Shown in pieces: positions 8,411-15,866 of a DNA stretch of 64,000 nt. A program made the position numbers and the translations under genes. The stretch lies in contig CAYRNW010000002.1 of NCBI GenBank assembly GCA_964425745.1, positions 124,001-188,000 on the forward strand, written 5' to 3'. This DNA is from CALCNS01 sp964425745 (GTDB lineage Bacteria > Bacillota > JAAYKD01). Within the stretch, counting starts at the first letter, position 1; every line of letters begins with the position of its first letter. The notes beneath the pieces were generated by a model. That model was not told where the DNA came from and made no database searches. It saw only the letters and a list, made by a program, of their open reading frames with translations.

Positions 8411-9106
8411 ATGGCAAAAATCTTAATCGTAGATGATAACAAACAAATCACATCGATCTTAGAAGAATACGCAAAAAAAGAGGGATACTCCACCCAAATT
8501 GCTCGTGACGGGCAAGAGGCGATTCGAGAGTTTGAGAAAATCAATCCCGATATCATCCTTTTAGATGTGATGATGCCTAAAATAGATGGATTTGAAGTGT
8601 GTCGTGAGATCCGCAAAAAATCCAATGTGCCCATTTTGATGATTACAGCGCGCGGAGAAGACTTTGAGCGAATCATGGGCTTGGATATTGGCGCCGATGA
8701 TTATATTGTCAAACCTTTTTCTCCGCCGGAAGTCATGGCTAGAGTCCGCGCAATTTTGCGGAGGTTGAATCCCGGCGAAGAGAAAAAACAATCCATATTA
8801 GCGTTGCACAACCTAGAAATCAATCTAGATGAATATCGGGTCAGTGTTGCCGGGCAACCGGTTTCGCTTACCAAAAAAGAAATTGAAATTCTTTGGACTT
8901 TAGCCTCCAACAGAAATCGAGTTTTCTCCAGAGACCATTTGCTCAACAGTGTCTGGGGCTATGATTATTTTGGAGATACTCGAACTGTAGATTCTCATAT
9001 CAAAAGACTTCGTGCCAAACTCGATCCCTATGAAAAAGATGGTTGGGAAATCAAGACCATATGGGGTGTAGGCTATAAATTCGAGGAGTCGGAAAATGAA
9101 ACCTAA
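8411..9106 (+). CDS. Response regulator, OmpR/PhoB family
   Basis: A 231-residue two-domain response regulator. The receiver domain (1-120) has the acidic pocket D8-D9, the phosphoacceptor D52 in LLDVMMPKIDG and the conserved lysine in IVKPFSP. The C-terminal winged helix (about 130-228) has the TRTVDSHIKRLRAKL recognition region of the OmpR family. It overlaps the histidine kinase gene by 11 bases and should receive phosphate from it. A Crp/Fnr regulator follows the kinase closely. The likely target is the divergent secreted DUF2680-like gene. Confidence 0.93.
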   Translation: MAKILIVDDNKQITSILEEYAKKEGYSTQIARDGQEAIREFEKINPDIILLDVMMPKIDGFEVCREIRKKSNVPILMITARGEDFERIMGLDIGADDYIVKPFSPPEVMARVRAILRRLNPGEEKKQSILALHNLEINLDEYRVSVAGQPVSLTKKEIEILWTLASNRNRVFSRDHLLNSVWGYDYFGDTRTVDSHIKRLRAKLDPYEKDGWEIKTIWGVGYKFEESENET

Positions 9107-10544
9107 AATCGCAGTTAAGCTTTCCGCATCCTTCTTCGCGATTCTTTTACTTTTCTCCTTGTTGGTGGGGTTCGTTTTTACGACTCTTTTCCGCAATCAA
9201 GTGATTGAACTCAACAAAGAAGAACTCTTGAGCCGGGCGCAATCCATGGCGAACGTTCTGACTGCTAACACAATGAACATGCCTTCCGGATCGGGTCATG
9301 GAATGAGTAGTTCCATTAGGACAGGGATGTACGGTTCGTATTTGCGCTTTTTTAACGACTTAACCCGAGCGAATGTTTGGGTGGTTGATGAAGACATGCA
9401 GGTCATCACCAATTTGTCTGCGCAAGATCCGAAGGTGATTTACGCAGATTTACCCCCTGATGCCGATATTGTTGTGAAAGAGGTGTTTCAAGGGAATAGC
9501 ACCTTTAGTGAAGGGTTCAGCTCCTTGTTAGATACCCCCACTTTGACCGTTGGAGTACCCATCAAATCGGGTCAGGTTGTCATTGGAGCATTGCTGTTGC
9601 ATACCCCCATTAAGGGAGTCAATGAATCCATAGCACAAGGCTTCCGAATTTTGCTGATTAGTATTTTTATTGCGATGCTTCTAGCCATTGGATTATCGAT
9701 CTTTTTGGCCATAACCTTGACTAAACCATTGAAGCAAATGCAAAGTACGGCGCAGCAACTGGCAAAGGGGCAATATGATGTAAAAACCGGAATTCAAAGC
9801 AATGACGAAATCGGTGATTTAGCCGATTCTATCGATGTATTGAGCCAACGTTTACATGAAGCAAGTTTGGAAAGCCAAAAGCTAGACCAGTTGCGCAAGG
9901 ATTTTGTTGCCAATATCTCACACGAGTTGCGAACTCCTGTCACTGTAATTCGGGGATCATTGGAAGCTTTGAATGACGAAATCGTGACTGAACCAACGCA
10001 AGTGAAGGAATATTATCAACAAATGCTCGGAGAAAGTTTGTTTTTACAACGCTTGGTCAACGATCTTTTGGATTTATCAAAATTGCAAAACATCGATTTC
10101 AAAATCGAAATGGAAGAAGTCAATCTTCCTGAAATTTTACAAGATCTTCTGCGTAGCAGCCGACCCTTGGCGAAGCAAAAAGAGATTCAAGTTGAATTGT
10201 GTTTAGATCAGGATCTTTTTGTGATTACGGCAGATTACGGTAGACTACGTCAAATGTTCCTGATTATTCTCGATAATGCTATGAAGTTTTCCCCTCATTT
10301 TGGGAAAGTGGAGCTTGTATTATCAGGAAATCGTGTAACAATCTCCGATCAAGGTCCCGGTATCGAACCAGAAGACCTCCCCTTTATCTTTGAACGCTTT
10401 TATCGTGTGAAATCAGAAGAAAATAAAACCGGTACCGGTTTAGGGCTAGCGATTGCAAAGCAGATCGCGGAACGACACAATATTACTATTGAAGTGGAAA
10501 GTGAAAAAGAAAAGGGTACGAAATTCCACTTCGTTTTTTTGTAA
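9096..10544 (+). CDS. Membrane sensor histidine kinase
   Basis: A 482-residue kinase with a transmembrane helix near residues 10-30, an extracytoplasmic sensor of about 150 residues, a second helix near 184-206, a HAMP linker (about 207-260), a HisKA domain with phosphoacceptor H276 in NISHELRTP, and a C-terminal HATPase domain (N box DNAMKFSP, G1 DQGPGIE, F box FERFYR, G2 GTGLGLAI). The sensor begins with a Met/Gly/His-rich stretch, MNMPSGSGHGM, which could bind metal, but this is speculation. The Met/Gly-rich tail of the divergently encoded secreted protein makes a shared metal or envelope-stress theme plausible. Confidence 0.93.
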   Translation: MKPKIAVKLSASFFAILLLFSLLVGFVFTTLFRNQVIELNKEELLSRAQSMANVLTANTMNMPSGSGHGMSSSIRTGMYGSYLRFFNDLTRANVWVVDEDMQVITNLSAQDPKVIYADLPPDADIVVKEVFQGNSTFSEGFSSLLDTPTLTVGVPIKSGQVVIGALLLHTPIKGVNESIAQGFRILLISIFIAMLLAIGLSIFLAITLTKPLKQMQSTAQQLAKGQYDVKTGIQSNDEIGDLADSIDVLSQRLHEASLESQKLDQLRKDFVANISHELRTPVTVIRGSLEALNDEIVTEPTQVKEYYQQMLGESLFLQRLVNDLLDLSKLQNIDFKIEMEEVNLPEILQDLLRSSRPLAKQKEIQVELCLDQDLFVITADYGRLRQMFLIILDNAMKFSPHFGKVELVLSGNRVTISDQGPGIEPEDLPFIFERFYRVKSEENKTGTGLGLAIAKQIAERHNITIEVESEKEKGTKFHFVFL

Positions 10545-10554
10545 GGAGGGCACT

Positions 10555-11250
10555 ATGGAACAAACAGCGTTTGACCAAGCTAGCTATGTAAAATTTCTCT
10601 CACGATATTTTTCTGCATGGGAGAATTTATCGTCGGAAGAACAAGAAAAGTTTATTGAGCACAGCAAAGTCATGCATTATCCAAAATTCACATGTATTCA
10701 CAGCGGTGAACAAACCTGTGCAGGACTGTTACTAGTAAAAAGTGGTATGCTCAGAACGTATTTGTTGTCTGAAGAAGGGAAAGACATTACCTTATATCGG
10801 TTAGGCCCAGGAGATATGTGTATTCTTTCGGCTTCTTGTATGCTCAGTAATATTACCTTTGATGTTCATATTGATGCAGAAGAAGATACCGAACTTTGGA
10901 TGATCAGTGCGCCCTTTTTTGCCCGTTTGGCTGAAAGCAATATCTATGTAGAAAACTTTTCTTATAAGATGGCGGCAGATCGATTTTCCGATGTTATGTG
11001 GGCGATGCAGCAACTCCTCTTTATGAAGATGGATCAACGCTTGGCCATTTTTCTATGGGATGAATTCGCTAAAGCCAAAGGAGATACGATTCATTACACG
11101 CATGAACAAGTAGCAAAATACATGGGTAGTGCTCGTGAAGTTGTTACAAGAATGCTGAAGCACTTTGTGGCAGAAGGGATTGTGCAGTTGTCGCGTGGGG
11201 GAATCAAAGTTATCGACAAAAACAAGTTAAGAGCTTTGATTGGTTCTTAA
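10555..11250 (+). CDS. Crp/Fnr-family transcriptional regulator
   Basis: A 231-residue regulator with an N-terminal cyclic-nucleotide-like beta-roll (about 20-150) and a C-terminal Crp-type helix-turn-helix (HYTHEQVAKYMGSAREVVTRML). The N-terminal half has four cysteines (in FTCIHSGEQTC, GDMC and ASC), which could form a redox or metal site, though the spacing is not the classical Fnr arrangement. The frame extends upstream into the kinase gene, but the ATG at 10555 follows GGAGGG and the kinase stop, so it is the real start. It probably belongs to the two-component operon. Thioredoxin lies convergently next to it. Confidence 0.88.
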   Translation: MEQTAFDQASYVKFLSRYFSAWENLSSEEQEKFIEHSKVMHYPKFTCIHSGEQTCAGLLLVKSGMLRTYLLSEEGKDITLYRLGPGDMCILSASCMLSNITFDVHIDAEEDTELWMISAPFFARLAESNIYVENFSYKMAADRFSDVMWAMQQLLFMKMDQRLAIFLWDEFAKAKGDTIHYTHEQVAKYMGSAREVVTRMLKHFVAEGIVQLSRGGIKVIDKNKLRALIGS

Positions 11251-11251
11251 A

Positions 11252-11285
11252 AAAACGCCTCGAGTGATTTCACTCGAGGCGTTTT
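11252..11285. terminator. Bidirectional intrinsic terminator (crp/trx)
   Basis: A 15-bp perfect stem (11252-11266 with 11271-11285) with an ATTT loop lies between convergent genes. It has U-runs on both strands. Confidence 0.9.
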
Positions 11286-11296
11286 TTTGAATTAGA

Positions 11297-11605
11297 TTAA
11301 GCAAGCATTTTCATGATTTCGGATTTCGGACGTACCCCGACAGAAGTTTGGGTAACTTTTCCGTTTTTGACTACCGCCATGGTCGGAATACTCATAATAC
11401 GGAAAGCGCTTGCCAATTCCATTTGCTCATCTACATTTATTTTTCCGATTTTGACATTGCTGTTTTCGCGAGCAATATCATCTAAAATGGGAGAAACCAT
11501 ACGGCACGGGCCACACCAAGCTGCCCAAAAATCTAATAACACCGGTTGCTCTGATTTTAATACTTCTTTTTCAAAATTATCTTTTGTAATGGTAACGACG
11601 GACAT
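11297..11605 (-). CDS. trxA: Thioredoxin
   Basis: A 102-residue cytoplasmic thioredoxin with the canonical WCGPC active site (C31 and C34) and the cis-proline in MSIPTM. It reduces protein disulfides using electrons from a thioredoxin reductase, which is not in this window. The frame is open to 11746, but the extra N-terminus is unlike thioredoxin. The ATG at 11605 follows AGGAGAG and gives the normal length, so it is chosen. It stands alone, convergent with the Crp/Fnr gene and divergent from the zinc transport operon. Confidence 0.95.
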   Translation of the reverse strand: MSVVTITKDNFEKEVLKSEQPVLLDFWAAWCGPCRMVSPILDDIARENSNVKIGKINVDEQMELASAFRIMSIPTMAVVKNGKVTQTSVGVRPKSEIMKMLA

Positions 11606-11693
11606 GTGTGTATCTCTCCTTCGAAATTTCTTTGTTGAGCCCATTGTAATAGAAAAATCAAGAAAGTTCCGTGATACAGTCACAAAAAGAAAT

Positions 11694-11723
11694 TTGACAA
11701 AGAAGAAAATGCCTACTATAATA
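11694..11723 (+). promoter_or_regulatory. Promoter of the zinc-type ABC operon
   Basis: TTGACA (11694-11699), an 18-base spacer and TATAAT (11718-11723). Transcription should start near 11730, right at the palindromic operator. Confidence 0.8.
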
Positions 11724-11730
11724 AAGCTAA

Positions 11731-11751
11731 TGCAAATGGTTTGCATTTGCT
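11731..11751. promoter_or_regulatory. Putative Zur/Fur-family operator
   Basis: Two overlapping perfect inverted repeats: ATGCAAA-TGG-TTTGCAT (11731-11747) and GCAAATG-GTTTG-CATTTGC (11733-11751). They lie immediately after the -10 box of an operon that ends with a Fur-family gene. The placement and the metal-transport genes suggest zinc-dependent repression by that regulator, which is inferred. Confidence 0.7.
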
Positions 11752-11772
11752 AAAGAAATAAGGTGGTTCATT

Positions 11773-12636
11773 ATGAAAAAGAAATTTGGATTCAGTGTAA
11801 TACTCGTTGTTTTGCTTATGGGCTTGACAGCATGTAATCAAGCACCCCTAGCAGAATCGCAGGAAGCCAAGCCAATTGTAGCGGTTACGATTGTCCCTCA
11901 AGCGACGTTTGTGAATGCGATTGCCGGGGATGCGGTGGAAATCATTACTATGGTACCGCCAGGCAGCAGTCCGGAAACCTACGAACCCACACCACAACAA
12001 ATGGTAGAGTTTAGTAAAGCAGCAACGTATTTTGCCATTGGTATCGCTGTAGAAGAAACAAAAGTTTTGCCAAGCATTGGTGATATTCCGGTTGTTGATC
12101 TAGCAGAAGCAGTTCGAGAAGAGTATCCCGATCGTATGTTTGACGAAAACGAACGCGATGAGCACATCTGGTTGTCTCCAAAGCGTGTAAAAGTAATGGT
12201 TCAAGCGATGACCGAGGAGCTTGTTCGCTTGATGCCCGAGAACAAGGATGCTTTCCAAAAAAACAGTCAAGCGTATGTTGCTCTTTTGGACGAACTAGAT
12301 CAGGAACTGGTTGATAATTTTGCGGAGATGAGCCCTAAGATCTTTATTGTCTATCACCCTGCTTTTGGTTATATCGCAGAAGATTATAACTTGGAGATGG
12401 TAGCCTTAGAAGAAGAGGGGAAAGAATCAACACCACAGCAGTTGCAATCGGTTGTTGATTTAGCCAAAGAGCAGGACCTAAAGTCAGTTTTTTATCAACA
12501 GGAAGTAGACAGTCGACAAGCGACGTCTTTTGCAGAAGAAATTAAAGGCAGTGCGGTTCAATTATCTCCGTTGTCGGCAGAATACATCGAAAATATGAAA
12601 ACGATGGCGCTTGCCATTGCTGAGGCAAAAAAATGA
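11773..12636 (+). CDS. znuA: Metal (zinc-type) ABC transporter substrate-binding lipoprotein
   Basis: A 287-residue solute-binding protein of the ZnuA/TroA cluster A-1 family. It has a lipoprotein signal with LTAC lipobox (Cys20 region), so it is tethered to the outer face of the membrane. Metal-ligand candidates are H131 in DEHIWLSP and H195 in VYHPAFGY. The usual first histidine, in a PHxYEP context, is replaced by glutamate (E68 in PETYEP), and the final LDPL-type aspartate region reads LSPL. There is no His-rich loop. The operon partners and the Fur-family gene argue for zinc, but manganese or iron cannot be excluded with this altered ligand set. Its stop overlaps the ATPase start (ATGA). 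Confidence 0.87.
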   Translation: MKKKFGFSVILVVLLMGLTACNQAPLAESQEAKPIVAVTIVPQATFVNAIAGDAVEIITMVPPGSSPETYEPTPQQMVEFSKAATYFAIGIAVEETKVLPSIGDIPVVDLAEAVREEYPDRMFDENERDEHIWLSPKRVKVMVQAMTEELVRLMPENKDAFQKNSQAYVALLDELDQELVDNFAEMSPKIFIVYHPAFGYIAEDYNLEMVALEEEGKESTPQQLQSVVDLAKEQDLKSVFYQQEVDSRQATSFAEEIKGSAVQLSPLSAEYIENMKTMALAIAEAKK

Positions 12637-13403
12637 CGCCCGCCATTGAAGTACGAGATTTAAGTGTTTTTTATGGTCGCAATATTGCGTTGAAATCTGT
12701 TAACATGATCGTTCAACCGGGAGAATATCTTGGTATTATCGGACCCAATGGTGGAGGCAAATCTACGTTATTGAAAGCAATCTTGGGATTAGTTCCGGCC
12801 GCCAAAGGGCAAGTTCGCATTTTCGGAGGAAGCCTTCAAGAAAATCGATCCCTTTTGGGATTTGTACCGCAATTCTCATCGATTGAGCGCAAATTCCCTA
12901 TCAGTTTATATGAAGTGGTTTTATCCGGCAGAATGAAAGCCGGATTACGTGGGTTTGCACGGTATTCCTCTGAGGATCATGATCAAACTAACGCTGCGCT
13001 CGAGCAAATTGGATTGACTCACCTTAGCACTCGGCAGGTTTCGCAGCTTTCCGGGGGAGAGTTTCAGCGAATGCTGATTGCTCGTGCGCTGGTGTCTCAA
13101 CCAAAATTATTGCTACTCGATGAACCGACTGCCAGTGTGGATGCTACAGCACGACGTCAGATTTATGAATTATTGGGAAAACTCAATGAGCATATGACGA
13201 TTGTCCTGGTTTCCCACGATATGCTAGCTATCTCGTCTCAAGTGAGTTCTTTAGCCTGCTTGAACAGCCGTTTAGTGTATCATGGCGAACCCGAGTTGAA
13301 CGAAAAAACAGTGAACTCGCTTTATGGCTGTCCGGTGGATTTAATTGCCCATGGCCTCCCACACCGGGTATTGCGGGACCATTCTATGGGAGGTGTCTCA
13401 TGA
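12633..13403 (+). CDS. znuC: Metal ABC transporter ATP-binding protein
   Basis: A 256-residue ABC ATPase with Walker A GPNGGGKST, signature LSGGEFQRM and Walker B LLLLDEPTASVD, typical of ZnuC/MntB-type importers. It energises uptake through the permease encoded next. Its start overlaps the stop of the binding-protein gene by four bases, and its stop overlaps the permease start by four bases, so the three subunits are translationally coupled. The C-terminal segment after the H-loop SHD includes a short extension ending HSMGGVS. Confidence 0.92.
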   Translation: MTPAIEVRDLSVFYGRNIALKSVNMIVQPGEYLGIIGPNGGGKSTLLKAILGLVPAAKGQVRIFGGSLQENRSLLGFVPQFSSIERKFPISLYEVVLSGRMKAGLRGFARYSSEDHDQTNAALEQIGLTHLSTRQVSQLSGGEFQRMLIARALVSQPKLLLLDEPTASVDATARRQIYELLGKLNEHMTIVLVSHDMLAISSQVSSLACLNSRLVYHGEPELNEKTVNSLYGCPVDLIAHGLPHRVLRDHSMGGVS

Positions 13404-14260
13404 TACAAGCAATCTTTGAATATCAATTCATGCAAAACGCTATTATCGCCGGTATTTTAGCAAGTATTGTTTGCGGTATTATTGGAGTCATGATTGTTGA
13501 AAAAAAGCTGGTCATGATGAGCGGCGGAATTGCCCATACGGCATATGGGGGTGTTGGACTTGGCTACTTACTCAACTTTCCACCCATTCTTGGTGCCTTC
13601 TTTTTTGCCATTGCTGCTGCTTTTGGAATCGGATTCATCAAACGCAAAGGGGGAACCCGTGCTGATGTCATCATCTCTATGTTCTGGTCCTTAGGCATGG
13701 CATTGGGGATTTTATTTATTGCCCTCCGACCCGGTTATCCGCCAGACCTGAGCTCTTATCTGTTTGGAAATATCCTTTCTGTGACCAGAGCAGACTTATG
13801 GCTGATGCTCATCTTAGCGTTTTTAGTGCTTGCGGTCGTGATCCTCTTATACCAAGACTGGAAAAACTACTTGTTTGATGAGGAGTTTGCATTTGTTATG
13901 GGCAAACCGACCGGTTTCATGGAGTATTTGCTATTGCTTCTGGTAGCTTTGACGGTGGTGGTACTGATCCGGGTGGTAGGAATCATCTTGGTCATCTCCC
14001 TATTGGCTGCTCCTGCTGCAATTGCCGAAATGATCACACATCGGTTTGAACAGCGGATGGGGTATGCGATTGTCTTTGGACTCATTACGACCCTGGGGGG
14101 GCTAACGATATCTTATTATTGGAACGTTGCTTCCGGCGCTTCGATTGTTTTGTTATCGGCTGCCATTTATCTACTTTTTACTGTAAGAGAGCAGTTGAAC
14201 CAAAATAAAATGAGAAGCGAGATGCTTCTGCAAGAAAGTGATCCAATGGAGGTGAAATAG
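13400..14260 (+). CDS. znuB: Metal ABC transporter permease
   Basis: A 286-residue integral membrane protein of the ABC-3 family, with about eight hydrophobic segments. The AHTAYGGVGLGYL segment near residues 48-60 and the LLAAPAAIAEMIT segment near 207-219 match the conserved cytoplasmic loops of ZnuB/TroC-type permeases. It forms the channel for the metal ion delivered by the lipoprotein. The gene is followed directly by the Fur-family regulator, whose TTG start is next to its stop and uses a ribosome site inside the end of this gene. Confidence 0.92.
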   Translation: MIQAIFEYQFMQNAIIAGILASIVCGIIGVMIVEKKLVMMSGGIAHTAYGGVGLGYLLNFPPILGAFFFAIAAAFGIGFIKRKGGTRADVIISMFWSLGMALGILFIALRPGYPPDLSSYLFGNILSVTRADLWLMLILAFLVLAVVILLYQDWKNYLFDEEFAFVMGKPTGFMEYLLLLLVALTVVVLIRVVGIILVISLLAAPAAIAEMITHRFEQRMGYAIVFGLITTLGGLTISYYWNVASGASIVLLSAAIYLLFTVREQLNQNKMRSEMLLQESDPMEVK

Positions 14261-14701
14261 TTGGCTATCCTAGATTTTAGTGAAGAATTAGCCGCCTTTG
14301 GTTTAAAAAACACAAAGAATCGTAAAGAAATTCTGAAGGTTTTAATCGATAGTTCACAACCATTGACAGCAGATCAAATTTACTTTCAATTGAACCAAAA
14401 CGGTGAAATGATGAATCTTTCAACAATCTACCGCACCTTGTCCACTTTAGGCGAAAAGGGAATGTTGCAAAAAGTGGTTTTAGTCGATGAAAGCAAGACT
14501 TTATATGAATACAATCGACAAATCCATAAACATTATTTGATTTGTCAAGATTGTCGAGCCATAATTCCCATTGAGCATTGTCCGATTGCTGAATATGAGA
14601 AGCAAGTAAGTCGAGAAATGAATTTTCACGTGACGGGGCATCGATTAAGTATTTATGGAATCTGTCAAGAATGTTGGGAAAAAAGAAATTCTGAAAAGTA
14701 A
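14261..14701 (+). CDS. Fur-family regulator (probably Zur)
   Basis: A 146-residue Fur-family protein with an N-terminal winged helix (about 1-85) and a C-terminal dimerisation domain. Two CxxC pairs (CQDC and CQEC) form the structural zinc site, and the HKHYLIC and HFHVTGH regions supply metal-sensing histidines. As the last gene of a zinc-type ABC operon with a palindrome just after the promoter, it is most likely the zinc-responsive repressor Zur; PerR or Fur roles are less likely from context. The start is TTG, placed five bases after GGAGGTG. Repression of its own operon is inferred. Confidence 0.87.
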   Translation: MAILDFSEELAAFGLKNTKNRKEILKVLIDSSQPLTADQIYFQLNQNGEMMNLSTIYRTLSTLGEKGMLQKVVLVDESKTLYEYNRQIHKHYLICQDCRAIIPIEHCPIAEYEKQVSREMNFHVTGHRLSIYGICQECWEKRNSEK

Positions 14702-14731
14702 AAAAACCTCAAAATCTTTTTGATTTAGTTA

Positions 14732-14759
14732 TTGACATATGTCAGAAACGATGTATAAT
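14732..14759 (+). promoter_or_regulatory. Promoter of the DUF5320 pair
   Basis: TTGACA (14732-14737), a 16-base spacer and TATAAT (14754-14759). The palindrome TGACATATGTCA at 14733-14744 is embedded in the -35 region, and a second copy lies downstream of the -10. Confidence 0.8.
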
Positions 14760-14783
14760 AAAGATAGTAAATGACATATGTCA
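14733..14783. promoter_or_regulatory. Two TGACATATGTCA operator copies (predicted DUF134 box)
   Basis: The 12-bp perfect palindrome occurs at 14733-14744 and 14772-14783, exactly 39 bases apart, and both copies are followed by GAAAC. They bracket the -10 box and start site. A one-mismatch third copy sits at the same position in the DUF134 gene promoter (15403-15414), pointing to one shared regulator. Confidence 0.75.
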
Positions 14784-14804
14784 GAAACAAAGGAGGTGAA
14801 ACAT

Positions 14805-15089
14805 ATGCCAATGAGAAATGGAACAGGTCCCCAAGGAATGGGTCCGATGACCGGACGAGGCATGGGCCCGTGCAATCCTAACGGTGCCAATATCGGATAC
14901 GGTATGGGTCGTGGAATGGGACTCGGTCGAGGAATGGGTTGTCGTAGAATGGGCTATGGATATGGAATGGGTATGAATATACCTGTTGCTACACCGGAAA
15001 TGCAAAGAAATTTGTTGGAACAACAAAAAAGTCTATTGGAAAATCAACTCAAAGCGATTGAAGAGCGCTTAGGCGGAATTACGGAATAA
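14805..15089 (+). CDS. DUF5320-type Gly/Met-rich small protein
   Basis: A 94-residue protein of the DUF5320 type: a start of the form MPMRNGTGPQGMGPMTGRGMG, a low-complexity Gly/Met/Arg/Tyr region (residues about 8-60, with two cysteines) and a C-terminal coiled coil with many Gln, Glu and Leu residues (about 62-94). The function is unknown; such proteins accompany NifX-like and MinD-ferredoxin genes in anaerobes, suggesting a role in iron-sulfur or metal-cluster handling. The open frame starts earlier, but the ATG at 14805 follows GGAGGTG and gives the family N-terminus. It has no signal peptide. Confidence 0.8.
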   Translation: MPMRNGTGPQGMGPMTGRGMGPCNPNGANIGYGMGRGMGLGRGMGCRRMGYGYGMGMNIPVATPEMQRNLLEQQKSLLENQLKAIEERLGGITE

Positions 15090-15109
15090 TATAAAAGGAC
15101 GTGAACTCT

Positions 15110-15340
15110 ATGCCTAGAAGAGATCGAACGGGTCCTTGGGGTGCAGGTCCTCTTACCGGAAGAGGAATGGGACTATGCAGAAATAGCTTATGGAGAATGG
15201 GAGCCGGGCTGGGTCTTGGTTTAGGTCTCCGTTACATGTTTCGAAATTCTCCCTCCGCCAAGAATCAATTACAAGCCCAGAAAGAATATCTTCAAGTTTG
15301 TTTAAAGCAAATTGAGGACGAACTGGCATCCCACAGATAA
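15110..15340 (+). CDS. DUF5320-type small protein, second copy
   Basis: A 76-residue paralogue of the preceding gene, starting MPRRDRTGPWGAGPLTGRGMG and ending in a helical segment rich in Gln, Lys and Glu. The central Gly-rich part is shorter and less Met-rich (LGLGLGLRYM). It starts 20 bases after the upstream stop and is co-transcribed. An in-frame GTG nine bases upstream is an alternative start; the ATG is chosen by alignment with the first copy. The function is unknown. The stop codon is part of a long hairpin. Confidence 0.75.
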   Translation: MPRRDRTGPWGAGPLTGRGMGLCRNSLWRMGAGLGLGLGLRYMFRNSPSAKNQLQAQKEYLQVCLKQIEDELASHR

Positions 15341-15373
15341 CAAGAAGCCGGAGGAAACTCCGGCTTCTTGTTA
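15338..15373 (+). terminator. Hairpin at the end of the DUF5320 pair
   Basis: A 16-bp perfect stem (15338-15353 with 15358-15373) closed by a GAAA tetraloop, whose left arm contains the stop codon. A uniform U-run is lacking after the right arm, so it may be a leaky terminator or a 3' stabilising structure. The next gene has its own promoter. Confidence 0.6.
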
Positions 15374-15401
15374 TGAAACGAAACAGGACCCTGCTTTGTT
15401 A

Positions 15402-15429
15402 TTGACATATGCCATCTATGTGTTAAAAT
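15402..15429 (+). promoter_or_regulatory. Promoter and predicted operator of the DUF134-NifX-Mrp operon
   Basis: TTGACA (15402-15407), a 16-base spacer and TAAAAT (15424-15429). TGACATATGCCA at 15403-15414 differs from the 14.7-kb palindromes at one base and occupies the same position relative to the -35 box. Confidence 0.75.
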
Positions 15430-15467
15430 AAGAAAGTACGAAAAATTGATTTATAGGAGGTGAAGAT

Positions 15468-15830
15468 ATGCCTAGACCCAGAAAATGGAGAAATGTTTGC
15501 GGATTACCTATCAGTACAGAATTCGGACCTCTGAACGCATCTGCTGAAATGAAACAGCCGATTGTATTGGCAATAGATGAGTATGAAACATTACGCTTGA
15601 TTGATTTAGAAGGATTCACACAAGAAGAATGTGCAAATCAAATGAATATAGCAAGGACAACGGTTCAGGGTATTTATAGTGAAGCTAGGAAGAAAGTAGC
15701 AGACTCCTTGGTTAATGGTAAAGTGTTACTTATTGAAGGTGGAGATTATCAGCTTTGCGACGGCATGGGAATGCCATGTAGTGGAGGTAGATGTTTCCGC
15801 TTTCGACATGGCCGTGGAAATCGTATGTAG
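15468..15830 (+). CDS. DUF134 (UPF0251) family DNA-binding protein
   Basis: A 120-residue member of the DUF134/UPF0251 family. It has the conserved N-terminus [14 protein letters not shown], a [19 protein letters not shown] segment and a sigma-70 region 4-like helix-turn-helix (about residues 45-90). The C-terminus is Cys/Gly-rich ([14 protein letters not shown]), a possible metal or iron-sulfur site. Members are predicted regulators with few characterised cases. It is the first gene of a six-gene operon, and the TGACATATGTCA-type box in its own promoter and in the preceding DUF5320 promoter suggests auto- and cross-regulation. A GGAGGTG ribosome site precedes the ATG. Confidence 0.88.
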   Translation: MPRPRKWRNVCGLPISTEFGPLNASAEMKQPIVLAIDEYETLRLIDLEGFTQEECANQMNIARTTVQGIYSEARKKVADSLVNGKVLLIEGGDYQLCDGMGMPCSGGRCFRFRHGRGNRM

Positions 15831-15866
15831 AGTAAATTTCTTATTAGAAGAGAGGAAATAGCAATC

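Noticed and set aside
11313..11753. A 146-codon plus-strand frame opposite thioredoxin
   Set aside because: It is the complement of the trxA gene and its terminator, has no ribosome site and no family resemblance.
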